Shown piece by piece: positions 1-8,433 of a DNA stretch of 64,000 nucleotides. The stretch's first letter is position 1, and each line of letters starts with the position of its first letter. Origin of the DNA: Tardiphaga sp052076105 (GTDB lineage Bacteria; Pseudomonadota; Alphaproteobacteria; Rhizobiales; Xanthobacteraceae); the NCBI RefSeq assembly GCF_052076105.1, contig NZ_CP197245.1, positions 1 through 64,000 on the forward strand, written 5' to 3'. The translations under genes and the position numbers were made by a program. Under the pieces are notes generated by a model. The model did not search any database. It was given only the letters and a program-made list of their open reading frames with translations, and was not told where the DNA came from.

Positions 1-232
1 CGAAAAAACACCGCAGGCGGAACGCTGGGCACTTGCCTGACGCTTCCGAAAGTCCTGATGCATTCACCATTGCGGAAGACCGCATTCGCATCAGGCCCAA
101 GGGTGCAACGGGCACCCGGCGTTCCGCACGCCCTCTCACAGGGGGCAGGGAATGCAACAGACGACGGCGCCCCCCGCGCCGCTAACAATGGGGGCGATGA
201 CGCATGTCTGAAGCACAGTGGCTGTTTGACAG
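1..232 (+). repeat. Dispersed ~230-bp repeat, copy A (left window edge)
   Basis: Positions 1-232 read almost base for base as the reverse complement of 32130-32359, with a few substitutions and one- to two-base indels. Both copies contain shared blocks such as CGCATTCGCATCAGGCCCAA and end near GTGGCTGTTTGACA. The homology reaches base 1, so the element may continue outside the window. It carries short internal inverted repeats but no convincing gene; the frame starting at 58 has an Arg/Pro/Ala-rich composition and recurs in copy B only because the DNA is repeated. The nature of the element (non-autonomous mobile element, structured RNA or recombination relic) is unknown. Confidence 0.85.
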
Positions 233-279
233 TTGAATCCGTGAATGACGTGACGCTTCGTCGTCACCCCACACTCCGC

Positions 280-387
280 CGTCATGCCCGGCGAATGCCG
301 GGTATCCACGCCTTGGCCACACACGAAGGAAGACGAGGATGGCCGGGACATCGAGCGAAGCTCGCTTCGCGCCATCCGGCCATGACG
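280..387. repeat. Palindromic intergenic repeat (GTCATGCCCGG family)
   Basis: The segment begins CGTCATGCCCGGCG and ends with the inverted complement CCGGCCATGACG, with inner inverted segments around the TCCACGCC/GAGGATGG blocks. The same outer arms occur at 24655-24707, 38788-38871 and 51113-51198. It is a long imperfect hairpin lying downstream of the minus-strand desaturase gene, so it may double as a transcription stop. Repeats of this form are common in Bradyrhizobium-type genomes. Confidence 0.8.
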
Positions 388-443
388 ACTGAGAGCGTTG
401 CGCGAGATCGCAGGATGCATCGCGCATGAGCAGAACGAGCGCC

Positions 444-1271
444 CTACTGCTTGAACGGATAGACCAGCTGGCCGGTGAATTCGGTCGGCAACGGCTCGCC
501 ATCGACACCGTAATTGTCCGGCAGCTCGCCCGCCGGCATACGGAAGGTCCCGAACATGATGTCCCAGATCGGAAACGTGCCGGCGAAATTGGTGTTACCA
601 CCGCGCTCCAGCGAGGTGTGGTGCCAGCGGTGAAACACCGGCGTCGCCAGCACATATTTGAACGGTCCGAGGGTCCAGTTCAGATTGGCGTGCACGAAAG
701 CCGAATGGAAGGTCGTGAAGGGTCCGACCCACAGCATGATGTTCGGCGAGATACCCGCCATCAGCAGCAGCACGTCGACGGCGACGGTGCCGAGAAACAG
801 ATTGACCGGATGAAACCGTGCCGCGGAGATCCAGTCCACCTCTTCCGAGGAGTGATGGATCGCGTGGTATTTCCAGAAGCCGCCGCCGTGATACATCCGG
901 TGCAGCCAGTACAGCATGAAGTCGGACACCACGAGGAAGAAGAGCGCCTGTACCCAGAGCGGCATCTGCGCCAGCGGCCCGTGGCCATTGTCGTAGAAGG
1001 CGATCAGCTCATCCGCATCGTGAATATTGAAGACAACGGCAGCGCCGACCACGAGGAGCCCGATCCGCACCACGCGGGTGATCAGCGGCACGAAGAACCA
1101 GTAGACCACGTCGGTCACGATCTCCGTCTTGCGCCACCAGTGCTTGCCGGGATTGCAGGCCCAGAAATGCGTCAGCACCGTAAAGACCACCGCAAGAACC
1201 AGCGTGATCGGCACCACCTTCATGATGGTCTCGCCGAACATGTTCAGGACTTCCATGGGGAGTGTCGTCAT
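444..1271 (-). CDS. Sterol desaturase / fatty acid hydroxylase family protein
   Basis: Integral membrane non-haem di-iron oxygenase family; the substrate (sterol, hopanoid, carotenoid or fatty acid) cannot be told from sequence. From the ATG at 1271 the protein is 275 aa. It has hydrophobic segments near residues 15-38, 50-82, 105-122 and 158-185 and the expected histidine clusters: HRMYH (124-128), HAIHH (136-140), FHSAFVH (188-194) and HRWHH (214-218). These would bind two irons on the cytoplasmic face. The open frame extends upstream to a TTG at 1298, but the ATG at 1271 has GCGAGGCC upstream and is preferred. The gene stands alone, divergent from the pilus locus, and is followed by a palindromic repeat. 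Family call is firm; the reaction is unknown. Confidence 0.88.
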   Translation of the reverse strand: MTTLPMEVLNMFGETIMKVVPITLVLAVVFTVLTHFWACNPGKHWWRKTEIVTDVVYWFFVPLITRVVRIGLLVVGAAVVFNIHDADELIAFYDNGHGPLAQMPLWVQALFFLVVSDFMLYWLHRMYHGGGFWKYHAIHHSSEEVDWISAARFHPVNLFLGTVAVDVLLLMAGISPNIMLWVGPFTTFHSAFVHANLNWTLGPFKYVLATPVFHRWHHTSLERGGNTNFAGTFPIWDIMFGTFRMPAGELPDNYGVDGEPLPTEFTGQLVYPFKQ

Positions 1272-1556
1272 CGCGGCCTCGCGGTATTCGGAGGCCAAGA
1301 GTTACCGCGCTATGCTTAAGGAGCGATGAAGCGAAAAGGACATGCTTGGTGTCATCACACCCAAGTCATTCTAAAATCGCCTTAAGTAGGTATTTACCGT
1401 GCAAAAGAAGAGACAAATGCGACCGACTTTCATCAATCGAATTAACCGCACTGCAATTCCCCACTCCTAGTGTTCGCTCATGGTCACGGTGCTGAGAACG
1501 CCGGGGAGACCAGGCATCACGATCGACAGCCACGTGCACATATGGAGTTTTGTATT

Positions 1557-1721
1557 ATGAAGAACCTCGTTTCGCGTTTCATGAAGGACGAGTCCGGCGC
1601 CACCGCTATCGAATACGGCCTGATTGCTGCTGGCATCTCGCTGGCCATCATCGCGGTCGTTAACGGCCTCGGCTCGAACCTGAATGGCAAGTTCAGCTCG
1701 ATCAACACCTCGCTCAAGTAA
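1557..1721 (+). CDS. flp: Flp family type IVb pilin
   Basis: A 54-aa prepilin, the structural subunit of the Flp/Tad pilus used for surface attachment. It has a short basic leader (MKNLVSRFMKDESG), a prepilin peptidase site G|ATAIEYG with the Glu5/Tyr6 pair typical of Flp pilins, then a hydrophobic helix (LIAAGISLAIIAVV) and a short polar tail. The ATG at 1557 follows TGGAG at good spacing; upstream in-frame starts would place an unrelated basic stretch before the leader. A strong intrinsic terminator lies 20 bp downstream, so flp is probably transcribed at a different level from the assembly genes that follow. Its processing enzyme CpaA is encoded 300 bp downstream. Confidence 0.95.
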   Translation: MKNLVSRFMKDESGATAIEYGLIAAGISLAIIAVVNGLGSNLNGKFSSINTSLK

Positions 1722-1741
1722 GCGACTGTTACGAGTGCATC

Positions 1742-1769
1742 AAAGGCTCCGGTGTCCGGAGCCTTTTTT
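1742..1769 (+). terminator. Intrinsic terminator after flp
   Basis: Near-perfect stem AAAGGCTCCGG / CCGGAGCCTTTT with a TGT loop, followed by a T run. It lies 20 bp after the flp stop and would let the abundant pilin mRNA end before the assembly genes, as is typical for pilin genes at the head of tad loci. Confidence 0.9.
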
Positions 1770-1814
1770 GTTTCCAAATGCTGCTGACCGCCAGCCGCCA
1801 GGATCGTTCTGCGT

Positions 1815-1949
1815 ATGAGACACCCGGGCACACCCCGCTCCGTTCTGGAAGGACTGCAGCTTTCGCTGCGCGACCCCGCCGGTCTGGTCTGCGCCGCATT
1901 GGTCCTCGCGCTGGTCGCGGTTGCGATTCGGATCGCCAGCGTTTGGTAA
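1815..1949 (+). CDS. Small putative membrane protein (44 aa) between flp and cpaA
   Basis: An open frame of 44 codons starts at ATG 1815 and stops at TAA 1947-1949. It has a polar N-terminus (MRHPGTPRSVLEGLQLSLRD) followed by one hydrophobic helix (AGLVCAALVLALVAVAIRIA) and ends SVW. GC-rich third positions and a clean single-pass topology suggest real coding. It sits between the flp terminator and cpaA, on the same strand. No family is recognised; it could be a pilus accessory peptide or a chance frame in a leader. No strong Shine-Dalgarno is visible, which lowers confidence. Confidence 0.5.
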   Translation: MRHPGTPRSVLEGLQLSLRDPAGLVCAALVLALVAVAIRIASVW

Positions 1950-2024
1950 ATTCTTTCTTGTTGTCCGATTGTTCATTTCTGCTGGCTAGGTTTTCCGTCG
2001 TCGCCGCAACAGGCCCTTGAAGCC

Positions 2025-2549
2025 ATGATCCTCGATTTGACGCGCCTCCTGCTGTTCCCGGGCCTGATGGCCTATGCAGCGATCAGCGACCTTTTCACGA
2101 TGACGATTTCGAACCGCATCTCGCTGCTGCTCGTGGCGGGTTTTGCCGTACTGGCGATCTTCGGCGGAATGGGTCTTCACGATGCGCTGTCGCATCTCGG
2201 CGCGGGGGCGACCGTGCTGGTGGTCGCTTTCGCCTGTTTCGCCTTCGGCTGGATCGGCGGCGGCGATGCCAAGCTCGCCGCGGCGGCGGGACTGTGGTTC
2301 GGCTTCGACCATCTCCTGAACTACCTCGTTTACGCCTCGCTGTTCGGTGGCGCGCTCACTCTGCTGCTGCTCCAGTTCCGGCAATGGCCGCTACCCTATG
2401 CGCTCGGCGGCCAGGCCTGGCTGATGCGTCTGCATCACAAGGACACCGGCATCCCCTACGGTATCGCCCTCGCCCTCGGCGCACTGCTCGTTTACCCCGA
2501 CACTGGGTGGGTGAAGACGATCGACCTCGCGCGTTTCGCGCTTCACTAG
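2025..2549 (+). CDS. cpaA: Prepilin peptidase CpaA/TadV (A24 family)
   Basis: Inner-membrane aspartyl protease that removes the leader from Flp prepilin and any TadE/F pseudopilins. The 174-aa protein is a string of hydrophobic helices and has both active-site aspartates: one in AAISDLFTM near residue 22 and one in the GGGDAKLAAA motif near residue 78, matching the GxGD-type A24 signature. It lacks the N-terminal methylase domain of PilD, as expected for the short CpaA/TadV class. It is separated from cpaB by about 120 bp and is the first assembly gene of the cpa operon. Confidence is high. Confidence 0.94.
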   Translation: MILDLTRLLLFPGLMAYAAISDLFTMTISNRISLLLVAGFAVLAIFGGMGLHDALSHLGAGATVLVVAFACFAFGWIGGGDAKLAAAAGLWFGFDHLLNYLVYASLFGGALTLLLLQFRQWPLPYALGGQAWLMRLHHKDTGIPYGIALALGALLVYPDTGWVKTIDLARFALH

Positions 2550-2669
2550 GGCCGGAACTTTCTATTAACGCGATTTAGATACCGCTCATTAACCATGCTT
2601 TGACGAATAACTGGTCAACTCCCGTTACAGCGGCGGCAGCGTCGCGGCGTAATGTGGAAAGTGAAGCGT

Positions 2670-3455
2670 ATGAATACCGCACGCATTGTGGTCCTCGCCA
2701 TTGCACTCGGCGCTGGCAGTGTGGCGCTATATCTTGCGAGCACATCGGACGCACCGCCGCCCCCTCAGGTCGCCGAAGCCCCGACAACTGACGTCCTCGT
2801 TGCCAAAGCCGATATCGCGCTCGGTCAGGCGCTCGGTCCCGATGATGTCCAGTGGCAGTCCTGGCCCGCATCAGCGGCGAGCAGCAATGTCATCAGCCGT
2901 AACAGCCGCCCGGACGCCGCGGTGCAAATCGCCGGCTCCATCGCGCGTTCGGGCTTTATCGCCGGCGAACCGATCCGTGAACCGAAGCTGGTGCGCGCCA
3001 ATGGCGCTGGCTTTATGGCCGCTGTTCTGCCGACCGGCATGCGTGCTGTCTCCACCGAAATTTCGCCGGAAACCGGCGCCGGCGGCTTCATTCTGCCGAA
3101 CGACCGCGTCGACGTGATCCTGTCGAAGCGCGAACGCGGCGGTGATCGCGGCGGCACGGAGGTCATCAACTCCGAGATCATCCTGAACAATATCCGCGTT
3201 CTCGCCATCGATCAGGCGCCCAAGGAAAAGGACGGCCAGAACTCAGTCGTCGGCAAGACCGCAACGCTCGAATTGAAGCCCGAACAGGCCGAACTGCTCG
3301 CCCGCGCGCGGCAGAGCGGCACGATCTCGCTGGCATTGCGCGCGCTGGTCGACGCCAACGCGCCTGCGCCGGTTGAAGATCCCAATGGCGGCAAGCGCGA
3401 CAGCATTAACATCGTGCGTTACGGCATCCCGTCGACCGCGACCGTGACGAAGTGA
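2670..3455 (+). CDS. cpaB: Flp pilus assembly protein CpaB/RcpC
   Basis: Periplasmic, membrane-anchored component thought to assist or gate the CpaC secretin. From ATG 2670 it is 261 aa: an N-terminal hydrophobic anchor (TARIVVLAIALGAGSVALYL), a Pro-rich linker, a SAF-like segment (DVLVAKADIALGQALGPDDV), then the RcpC C-terminal region with the typical LPNDRVDVIL block. An in-frame ATG at 2652 would add six residues, but GGAAAG lies about ten bases before 2670, so the latter is preferred. The stop overlaps a GTG in the next frame and cpaC begins 17 bp later, so the genes are co-transcribed. Confidence 0.92.
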   Translation: MNTARIVVLAIALGAGSVALYLASTSDAPPPPQVAEAPTTDVLVAKADIALGQALGPDDVQWQSWPASAASSNVISRNSRPDAAVQIAGSIARSGFIAGEPIREPKLVRANGAGFMAAVLPTGMRAVSTEISPETGAGGFILPNDRVDVILSKRERGGDRGGTEVINSEIILNNIRVLAIDQAPKEKDGQNSVVGKTATLELKPEQAELLARARQSGTISLALRALVDANAPAPVEDPNGGKRDSINIVRYGIPSTATVTK

Positions 3456-3472
3456 TCGAGAGGACGCACGCA

Positions 3473-4927
3473 ATGAGGCGCATCACAACAGGCGGATCGA
3501 TACGGGCTCTTGCTGCCCGCGCGCTGTCGCTCACCGCCATCACGGCGTTCACGATCAATCCCGTATTGACGCCAGTTTTCGCGGCCGACTCCGCCTCCAT
3601 GCAAGCCGGCAGCGCCGGCGCCTTGAACGCGAAATTCCTGCCGCTCGGCATCGGCAAGTCGATCGTCATCGACCTGCCGCGCGACATCAAGGATGTGCTG
3701 GTCGCCGATCCCAAGATCGCCAACGCCGTTATACGTTCGGCGCAGCGCGCCTACATCATCGGCGCGACCGTAGGTCAGACCAACATCGTATTCTTCGACG
3801 TCACCGGCCAGCAGATCGCCGCCTATGATATCGCCGTCACGCGCGACCTGAACGGTATTCGGGCCGCGCTCAAGCAGACCATGCCCAATGCCGATATTCG
3901 TATTGAAGGTCTCGGCGATAGCGTGATGCTGTCGGGTACGGCATCGAGCCAGGTCGAAGCGCAGCAGGCCACGGATCTCGCGGCGCGCCTCGTCGGCGGC
4001 GTGGACAAGGTCGTGAACAGCATCTCGGTGCGCGGGCGTGATCAGGTCATGCTTAAGGTCACCGTTGCGGAAGTCCAGCGCAACATCGTCAAGCAGCTCG
4101 GCGTCGATCTGTCGGCATCGATGAGCTACGGCACGTCCGTCGTCACCTTCAACAATACCAACCCGTTCACGGCACGCGGCAGCGCCCTGGTCCCCGAAAA
4201 CTTCCTCAAGGGATCCTTCGGATCGACGCCCTCCGTCACGGCGACGCTGAAAGCGATGGAAAACGCCGGCGTCATCCGGACGCTCGCCGAGCCCACGCTG
4301 ACCGCGATCTCCGGCGAGACCGCCAATTTCCTGGCGGGCGGCGAATTCCCGGTCCCCGGCGGCAATACCTGCGATCCCACGACGCGGATCTGTACGACAC
4401 AGATCACTTTCAAGAAATTCGGTATTTCGCTGGGCTTCACGCCGGTGGTTCTGAGCGAAGGTCGTATCAGCCTGCGTGTCGGCACCGAAGTCTCCGAGCT
4501 GTCGCAGGAAAATTCCGTCACGATCAGCGGAACGTCGATCCCGGCGATCAAGGTCAACCGCGCGGACACCACGCTTGAGATTCCGTCCGGCGGTTCGATG
4601 GTGATGGCCGGCCTTATCAAGCAGCAGACCAAAGCCGCTATCAGCGGCCTGCCGGGCATGTCGCAATTGCCTGTGCTGGGCACGCTGTTCCGCAGTCGGG
4701 ATTACGTCAACAACAACACCGAGCTGATGGTCCTGGTCACGCCCTATGTGGTCCGCGCCGTCGCGCAGAAGGATCTCTCGCGTCCGGATGACGGCTTCGT
4801 GGATGCATCCGATCCGCAGGCCGATCTGCTCGGCAACGTCAACCGCATCTATGGCGCACCGAAACGTGCCGAGTCGGCGCCGGCAACGCGCGGCTATCGC
4901 GGCGCTTTCGGCTTCATCACGGATTGA
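3473..4927 (+). CDS. cpaC: Flp pilus outer-membrane secretin CpaC/RcpA
   Basis: Outer-membrane secretin forming the pilus exit channel. The 484-aa protein has a signal peptide ending near VFA|ADS. An N-terminal pilus-assembly domain follows (LPLGIGKSIVIDLPRDIKDV), then a BON-like segment around residues 120-190, and then a secretin domain with LAEPTLTAISGETANFLAGG and the C-terminal QLPVLGTLFRSRDY...ELMVLVTPYVV signature. A GTG at 3452 lies in frame and overlaps cpaB, but the ATG at 3473 has GAGAGGA eight bases upstream and starts the signal peptide cleanly. It is followed immediately by cpaD, its usual partner lipoprotein. Confidence 0.95.
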   Translation: MRRITTGGSIRALAARALSLTAITAFTINPVLTPVFAADSASMQAGSAGALNAKFLPLGIGKSIVIDLPRDIKDVLVADPKIANAVIRSAQRAYIIGATVGQTNIVFFDVTGQQIAAYDIAVTRDLNGIRAALKQTMPNADIRIEGLGDSVMLSGTASSQVEAQQATDLAARLVGGVDKVVNSISVRGRDQVMLKVTVAEVQRNIVKQLGVDLSASMSYGTSVVTFNNTNPFTARGSALVPENFLKGSFGSTPSVTATLKAMENAGVIRTLAEPTLTAISGETANFLAGGEFPVPGGNTCDPTTRICTTQITFKKFGISLGFTPVVLSEGRISLRVGTEVSELSQENSVTISGTSIPAIKVNRADTTLEIPSGGSMVMAGLIKQQTKAAISGLPGMSQLPVLGTLFRSRDYVNNNTELMVLVTPYVVRAVAQKDLSRPDDGFVDASDPQADLLGNVNRIYGAPKRAESAPATRGYRGAFGFITD

Positions 4928-4935
4928 GACGGGAC

Positions 4936-5685
4936 ATGTATCCGATGACCATGATCAATCACACAGCAATACACTCTTCGCGCACGCGGATTGCCACTGG
5001 CGCGCTGCTGTTCCTGGCGCTTGCGCTCGGCGGCTGCAAGACCGTTGCGCAAGACACCACGTCGGCCATACCGGACGATTACCGGCTGCGGCATCCCATC
5101 GTTGTCGAAGAACGGGCCAAGACCACCGAGGTCTTTGTCGGCAGCCAGCGCGGCGGCCTGTCGGCAACACAGCGCGCGGATGTCATATCGCTCGGTCAGA
5201 ACTGGTTGCGCGAAGGCACCGGCGTCATCACCGCGGAAGTTCCGGTCAATACGCCAAATGCACGTGCCGCCAAAGAGTCCTATCGCGAGGTTCATTCGCT
5301 CCTGATGGCGGTCGGCGTACCGCAGAACGGCGTCCTGATGCGCAGCTATCAACCGGGCGATCCGCGTATGTTGCCGACCATCCGCGTCAGCTACTCGCTG
5401 ATTGCGGCTTCGGTCGGTCCGTGCGGCACCTGGCCCGACGACCTCGCGTCGTCGATCAAGAACAAGGGCTATCTCGCAAACAAGCCGTATCACAACCTCG
5501 GCTGCTCCCAGCAGCGCAATCTTGCCGCCATGGTCGCCAATCCTTCGGATCTGGTTCAGCCGCGCGCCGAAACCCCTGTCTATGCCGGCCGACGTACCGT
5601 CGTGCTGGACAAGTATCGCAAGGGTGAAAGCACTGCGACGACCTATCCCGAAGACAAGACCAAAATCAGCAATGTGGGCCAATGA
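4936..5685 (+). CDS. cpaD: Pilus assembly lipoprotein CpaD
   Basis: Periplasmic/outer-membrane lipoprotein associated with the CpaC channel. About 249 aa. The hydrophobic leader ends in the lipobox LALGGC, so it is probably lipidated at that Cys and anchored to the outer membrane. The body matches the CpaD family: YRLRHPIVVEE near the start, a central PGDPRMLPTIRVSYS segment, and conserved cysteines in GPCGTWPDDL and NLGCSQQRNLA. Start choice is uncertain among TTG 4924, ATG 4936 and ATG 4945; all give the same lipoprotein signal. The stop overlaps the cpaE start (ATGA), implying translational coupling. Confidence 0.92.
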   Translation: MYPMTMINHTAIHSSRTRIATGALLFLALALGGCKTVAQDTTSAIPDDYRLRHPIVVEERAKTTEVFVGSQRGGLSATQRADVISLGQNWLREGTGVITAEVPVNTPNARAAKESYREVHSLLMAVGVPQNGVLMRSYQPGDPRMLPTIRVSYSLIAASVGPCGTWPDDLASSIKNKGYLANKPYHNLGCSQQRNLAAMVANPSDLVQPRAETPVYAGRRTVVLDKYRKGESTATTYPEDKTKISNVGQ

Positions 5686-6950
5686 TTAGCTACGCGCAGA
5701 AAACCGCAGACGAAGAACCCACTGCCGCAACACCCGCAGCAGAGGAGCATATTGCGCCGGCACCGCGGGTGTCGGTGCAGGCGTTTTGCGAGACCGTGGA
5801 AACCGCTGCCGCCGTGCAGGCGGCCGCCGAAGACAGGCGCTTGGGCAAGGCTCACATCAAGATTCAGATGGGCGGCATGCCTGCGGCCATCGAGGCCTAT
5901 CGGTCGGCACCGACGCCGAACGTCATTGTTCTCGAGACCGAGCCGCGCGGCGACATTCTCGCTGGTCTTGATCAGCTCGCGACGGTTTGCGATGCCGGTA
6001 CCCGCGTTGTGGTGATCGGCAAGGTCAACGATGTCACGCTGTACCGCGAGCTCGTTCGTCGCGGCGTCAGCGACTACGTGATCGCGCCTGTCGCGACGAT
6101 CGACGTCGTTCGTTCGATCTGCGGACTGTTCTCGGCGCCGGAAGCCAAGGCGGTGGGCCGCATCATTGCCGTGGTCGGCGCCAAGGGCGGCGTCGGCGCG
6201 TCCACCATCGCCCACAATGTCGCCTGGGCGATCGCGCGCGATCTGGCATTGGACTCCGTTGTCGCCGATCTCGATCTCGCCTTTGGAACCGCCGGGCTGG
6301 ACTACAACCAGGATCCCCCGCAGGGTATCGCTGACGCAGTGTTCTCGCCGGATCGTGTCGATACCGCCTTCATCGACCGACTGCTGTCGAAGTGCACCGA
6401 TCATCTCAGTCTGCTGGCCGCCCCAGCCACGCTGGAGCGCGTCTACGACTTTGGCAGCGAGGCTTTCGACTCGATCTTTGACACGCTGCGGTCGACGATG
6501 CCATGCATCGTGCTCGACGTGCCGCATCAATGGTCGGGCTGGACCAAGCGGGCCTTGATCGGCGCGGACGACATCCTGATCGTCGCGGCTCCCGATCTCG
6601 CCAACCTGCGCAATACCAAGAACATGTACGATCTGATCAAGGCCTCTCGCCCCAATGATCGCGCACCGCTGTACTGCCTCAATCAGGTCGGCATTCCAAA
6701 GCGGCCCGAAATCAGCGCCAGCGAATTCGCCAAGGCGATCGAGACACCGCCGATCGTCACGATCCCGTTCGATCCGCAGATGTTCGGATCAGCCGCCAAT
6801 AATGGCCAGATGATTGCCGAGATTGCGGCCAACCATCGCACCACCGAGCTCTTTCTGCAAATTGCGCAGCGGCTGACGGGCCGCGGCGAGGCCAAGAAGC
6901 CACGAGGATCCTTCCTGGGTCCGTTCCTGGAGAAGTTGCGGTCGAAGTAA
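5682..6950 (+). CDS. cpaE: Pilus localisation ATPase CpaE/TadZ
   Basis: ParA/MinD-like ATPase that positions the Tad secretion system at the pole. The 422-aa protein has a receiver-like N-terminal domain (about residues 25-150; NVIVLETEPRGD, RVVVIGKVNDVTLYRELV) without an obvious phosphoacceptor signature. A deviant Walker A, VVGAKGGVGASTIAHNVA, follows near residue 163, with a MinD-type switch segment DLDLAFGTAGLD downstream. The start ATG overlaps the cpaD stop by four bases. In Caulobacter and Bradyrhizobium loci the order cpaD-cpaE-cpaF is the same. Confidence 0.94.
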   Translation: MISYAQKTADEEPTAATPAAEEHIAPAPRVSVQAFCETVETAAAVQAAAEDRRLGKAHIKIQMGGMPAAIEAYRSAPTPNVIVLETEPRGDILAGLDQLATVCDAGTRVVVIGKVNDVTLYRELVRRGVSDYVIAPVATIDVVRSICGLFSAPEAKAVGRIIAVVGAKGGVGASTIAHNVAWAIARDLALDSVVADLDLAFGTAGLDYNQDPPQGIADAVFSPDRVDTAFIDRLLSKCTDHLSLLAAPATLERVYDFGSEAFDSIFDTLRSTMPCIVLDVPHQWSGWTKRALIGADDILIVAAPDLANLRNTKNMYDLIKASRPNDRAPLYCLNQVGIPKRPEISASEFAKAIETPPIVTIPFDPQMFGSAANNGQMIAEIAANHRTTELFLQIAQRLTGRGEAKKPRGSFLGPFLEKLRSK

Positions 6951-6971
6951 TCCACCGCATGGAGTGTTGTC

Positions 6972-8426
6972 GTGTTTGGTAAGCGTAGCGGAACAGATAT
7001 CGACGTCCGGGCCGTCAAGCCCGCCAGTGCGCCCGAGCCTTCTGCGGGCGGGATGGCTGCGTCTGCGCCACCGGCTGTTTCATCGCCGCCGCTGTCACCC
7101 GCGCGCGCCGCACCGGCCCCTGTCATCGCAGAGCGCCGCTCCGAAAATTACTATCAGGTCAAAGCGACGATTTTCGGCGCCCTGATCGAGGCGATCGACC
7201 TCGCGCAGCTTGCCAAGCTCGACGGTGAATCCGCGCGCGAGGAAATCCGCGACATCGTCAACGAGATCATCGCGATCAAGAATATCGTGATGTCCATTGC
7301 CGAGCAGGAAGAACTGCTCGACGATATCTGTAACGACGTGCTCGGTTACGGGCCGCTCGAACCGCTGCTGGCGCGCGACGACATCGCCGACATCATGGTC
7401 AATGGCGCCGGCACGGTGTTCATCGAAGTCCAGGGCAAGATCCAGAAAACCGGCATTCGCTTCCGCGACAATCAGCAGCTGCTGAATATCTGCCAGCGCA
7501 TCGTCAGCCAGGTCGGCCGCCGCGTCGATGAATCCTCACCGATCTGCGACGCCCGTCTTGCCGACGGCTCGCGTGTCAACGCCATCGTACCACCGCTGGC
7601 CATCGATGGTCCTGCGCTGACGATTCGTAAGTTCAAGAAGGACAAGCTGACCCTCGAGCAGCTGGTCAAATTCGGTGCAATCTCGCCGGACGGCGCCCAG
7701 ATCCTCCAGATCATCGGCCGTTGCCGCGCCAATGTGCTGATCTCTGGCGGTACCGGCTCGGGCAAGACCACGCTGCTGAACTGCCTCACCAACTATATCG
7801 ACGACGACGAGCGCATCATCACCTGCGAGGATGCCGCTGAACTGCAGCTGCAGCAGCCCCATGTGGTGAGGCTCGAAACCCGGCCGCCGAACATCGAGGG
7901 CGAAGGCCAGATCACGATGCGCGAACTGGTGCGCAACTGTCTGCGTATGCGTCCGGAGCGGATCATCGTCGGCGAAGTCCGCGGACCCGAGGCATTCGAC
8001 CTGTTGCAGGCGATGAATACCGGCCATGACGGCTCGATGGGTACCCTCCACGCCAACAATCCGCGTGAAGCGCTGTCACGCTGCGAATCCATGATCACCA
8101 TGGGCGGCTTCTCGCTGCCCTCGCGCACCATTCGCGAAATGATCTGCGCGTCGATCGACGTCATCGTACAGGCCGCCCGTCTGCGCGACGGTTCGCGCCG
8201 CATCACGCACATTACCGAGGTGATGGGCATGGAAGGCGACACCATCATTACGCAAGATCTGTTCATCTACGACATGGTCGGCGAGGACGCCAACGGCAAC
8301 ATCATCGGACGACACCGCTCGACTGGCATTGGCCGCCCGCGGTTCTGGGATCGTGCGCGCTATTACGGCGAGGAGAAGCGGCTCGCGGCGGCGCTCGATG
8401 CTGCCGAAATCATAGCGCCGAACTGA
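6972..8426 (+). CDS. cpaF: Flp pilus assembly/secretion ATPase CpaF/TadA
   Basis: Hexameric cytoplasmic ATPase that powers pilus polymerisation (and possibly retraction) by the Tad system. The 484-aa protein starts with a low-complexity Pro/Ala linker, then the N-terminal domain (GYGPLEPLLARDDIADIMVN). The core has Walker A GGTGSGKTTLLN near residue 258, an Asp box around EDAAELQLQQPHVVRLETRP, Walker B LRMRPERIIVGEVRGPE near 325-337 and a His box GSMGTLHANNPREAL. It starts at a GTG (6972) with GGAG upstream; tadB follows after only seven bases. All catalytic motifs are intact. Confidence 0.96.
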   Translation: MFGKRSGTDIDVRAVKPASAPEPSAGGMAASAPPAVSSPPLSPARAAPAPVIAERRSENYYQVKATIFGALIEAIDLAQLAKLDGESAREEIRDIVNEIIAIKNIVMSIAEQEELLDDICNDVLGYGPLEPLLARDDIADIMVNGAGTVFIEVQGKIQKTGIRFRDNQQLLNICQRIVSQVGRRVDESSPICDARLADGSRVNAIVPPLAIDGPALTIRKFKKDKLTLEQLVKFGAISPDGAQILQIIGRCRANVLISGGTGSGKTTLLNCLTNYIDDDERIITCEDAAELQLQQPHVVRLETRPPNIEGEGQITMRELVRNCLRMRPERIIVGEVRGPEAFDLLQAMNTGHDGSMGTLHANNPREALSRCESMITMGGFSLPSRTIREMICASIDVIVQAARLRDGSRRITHITEVMGMEGDTIITQDLFIYDMVGEDANGNIIGRHRSTGIGRPRFWDRARYYGEEKRLAAALDAAEIIAPN

Positions 8427-8433
8427 GGAGCGA

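Noticed and set aside
58..429. Open frame covering the left repeat, also present in the inverted copy B as 32162-32371
   Set aside because: The apparent protein similarity comes from the DNA repeat itself; composition is Arg/Pro/Ala-rich and the frame diverges outside the repeat. Treated as a non-coding element.
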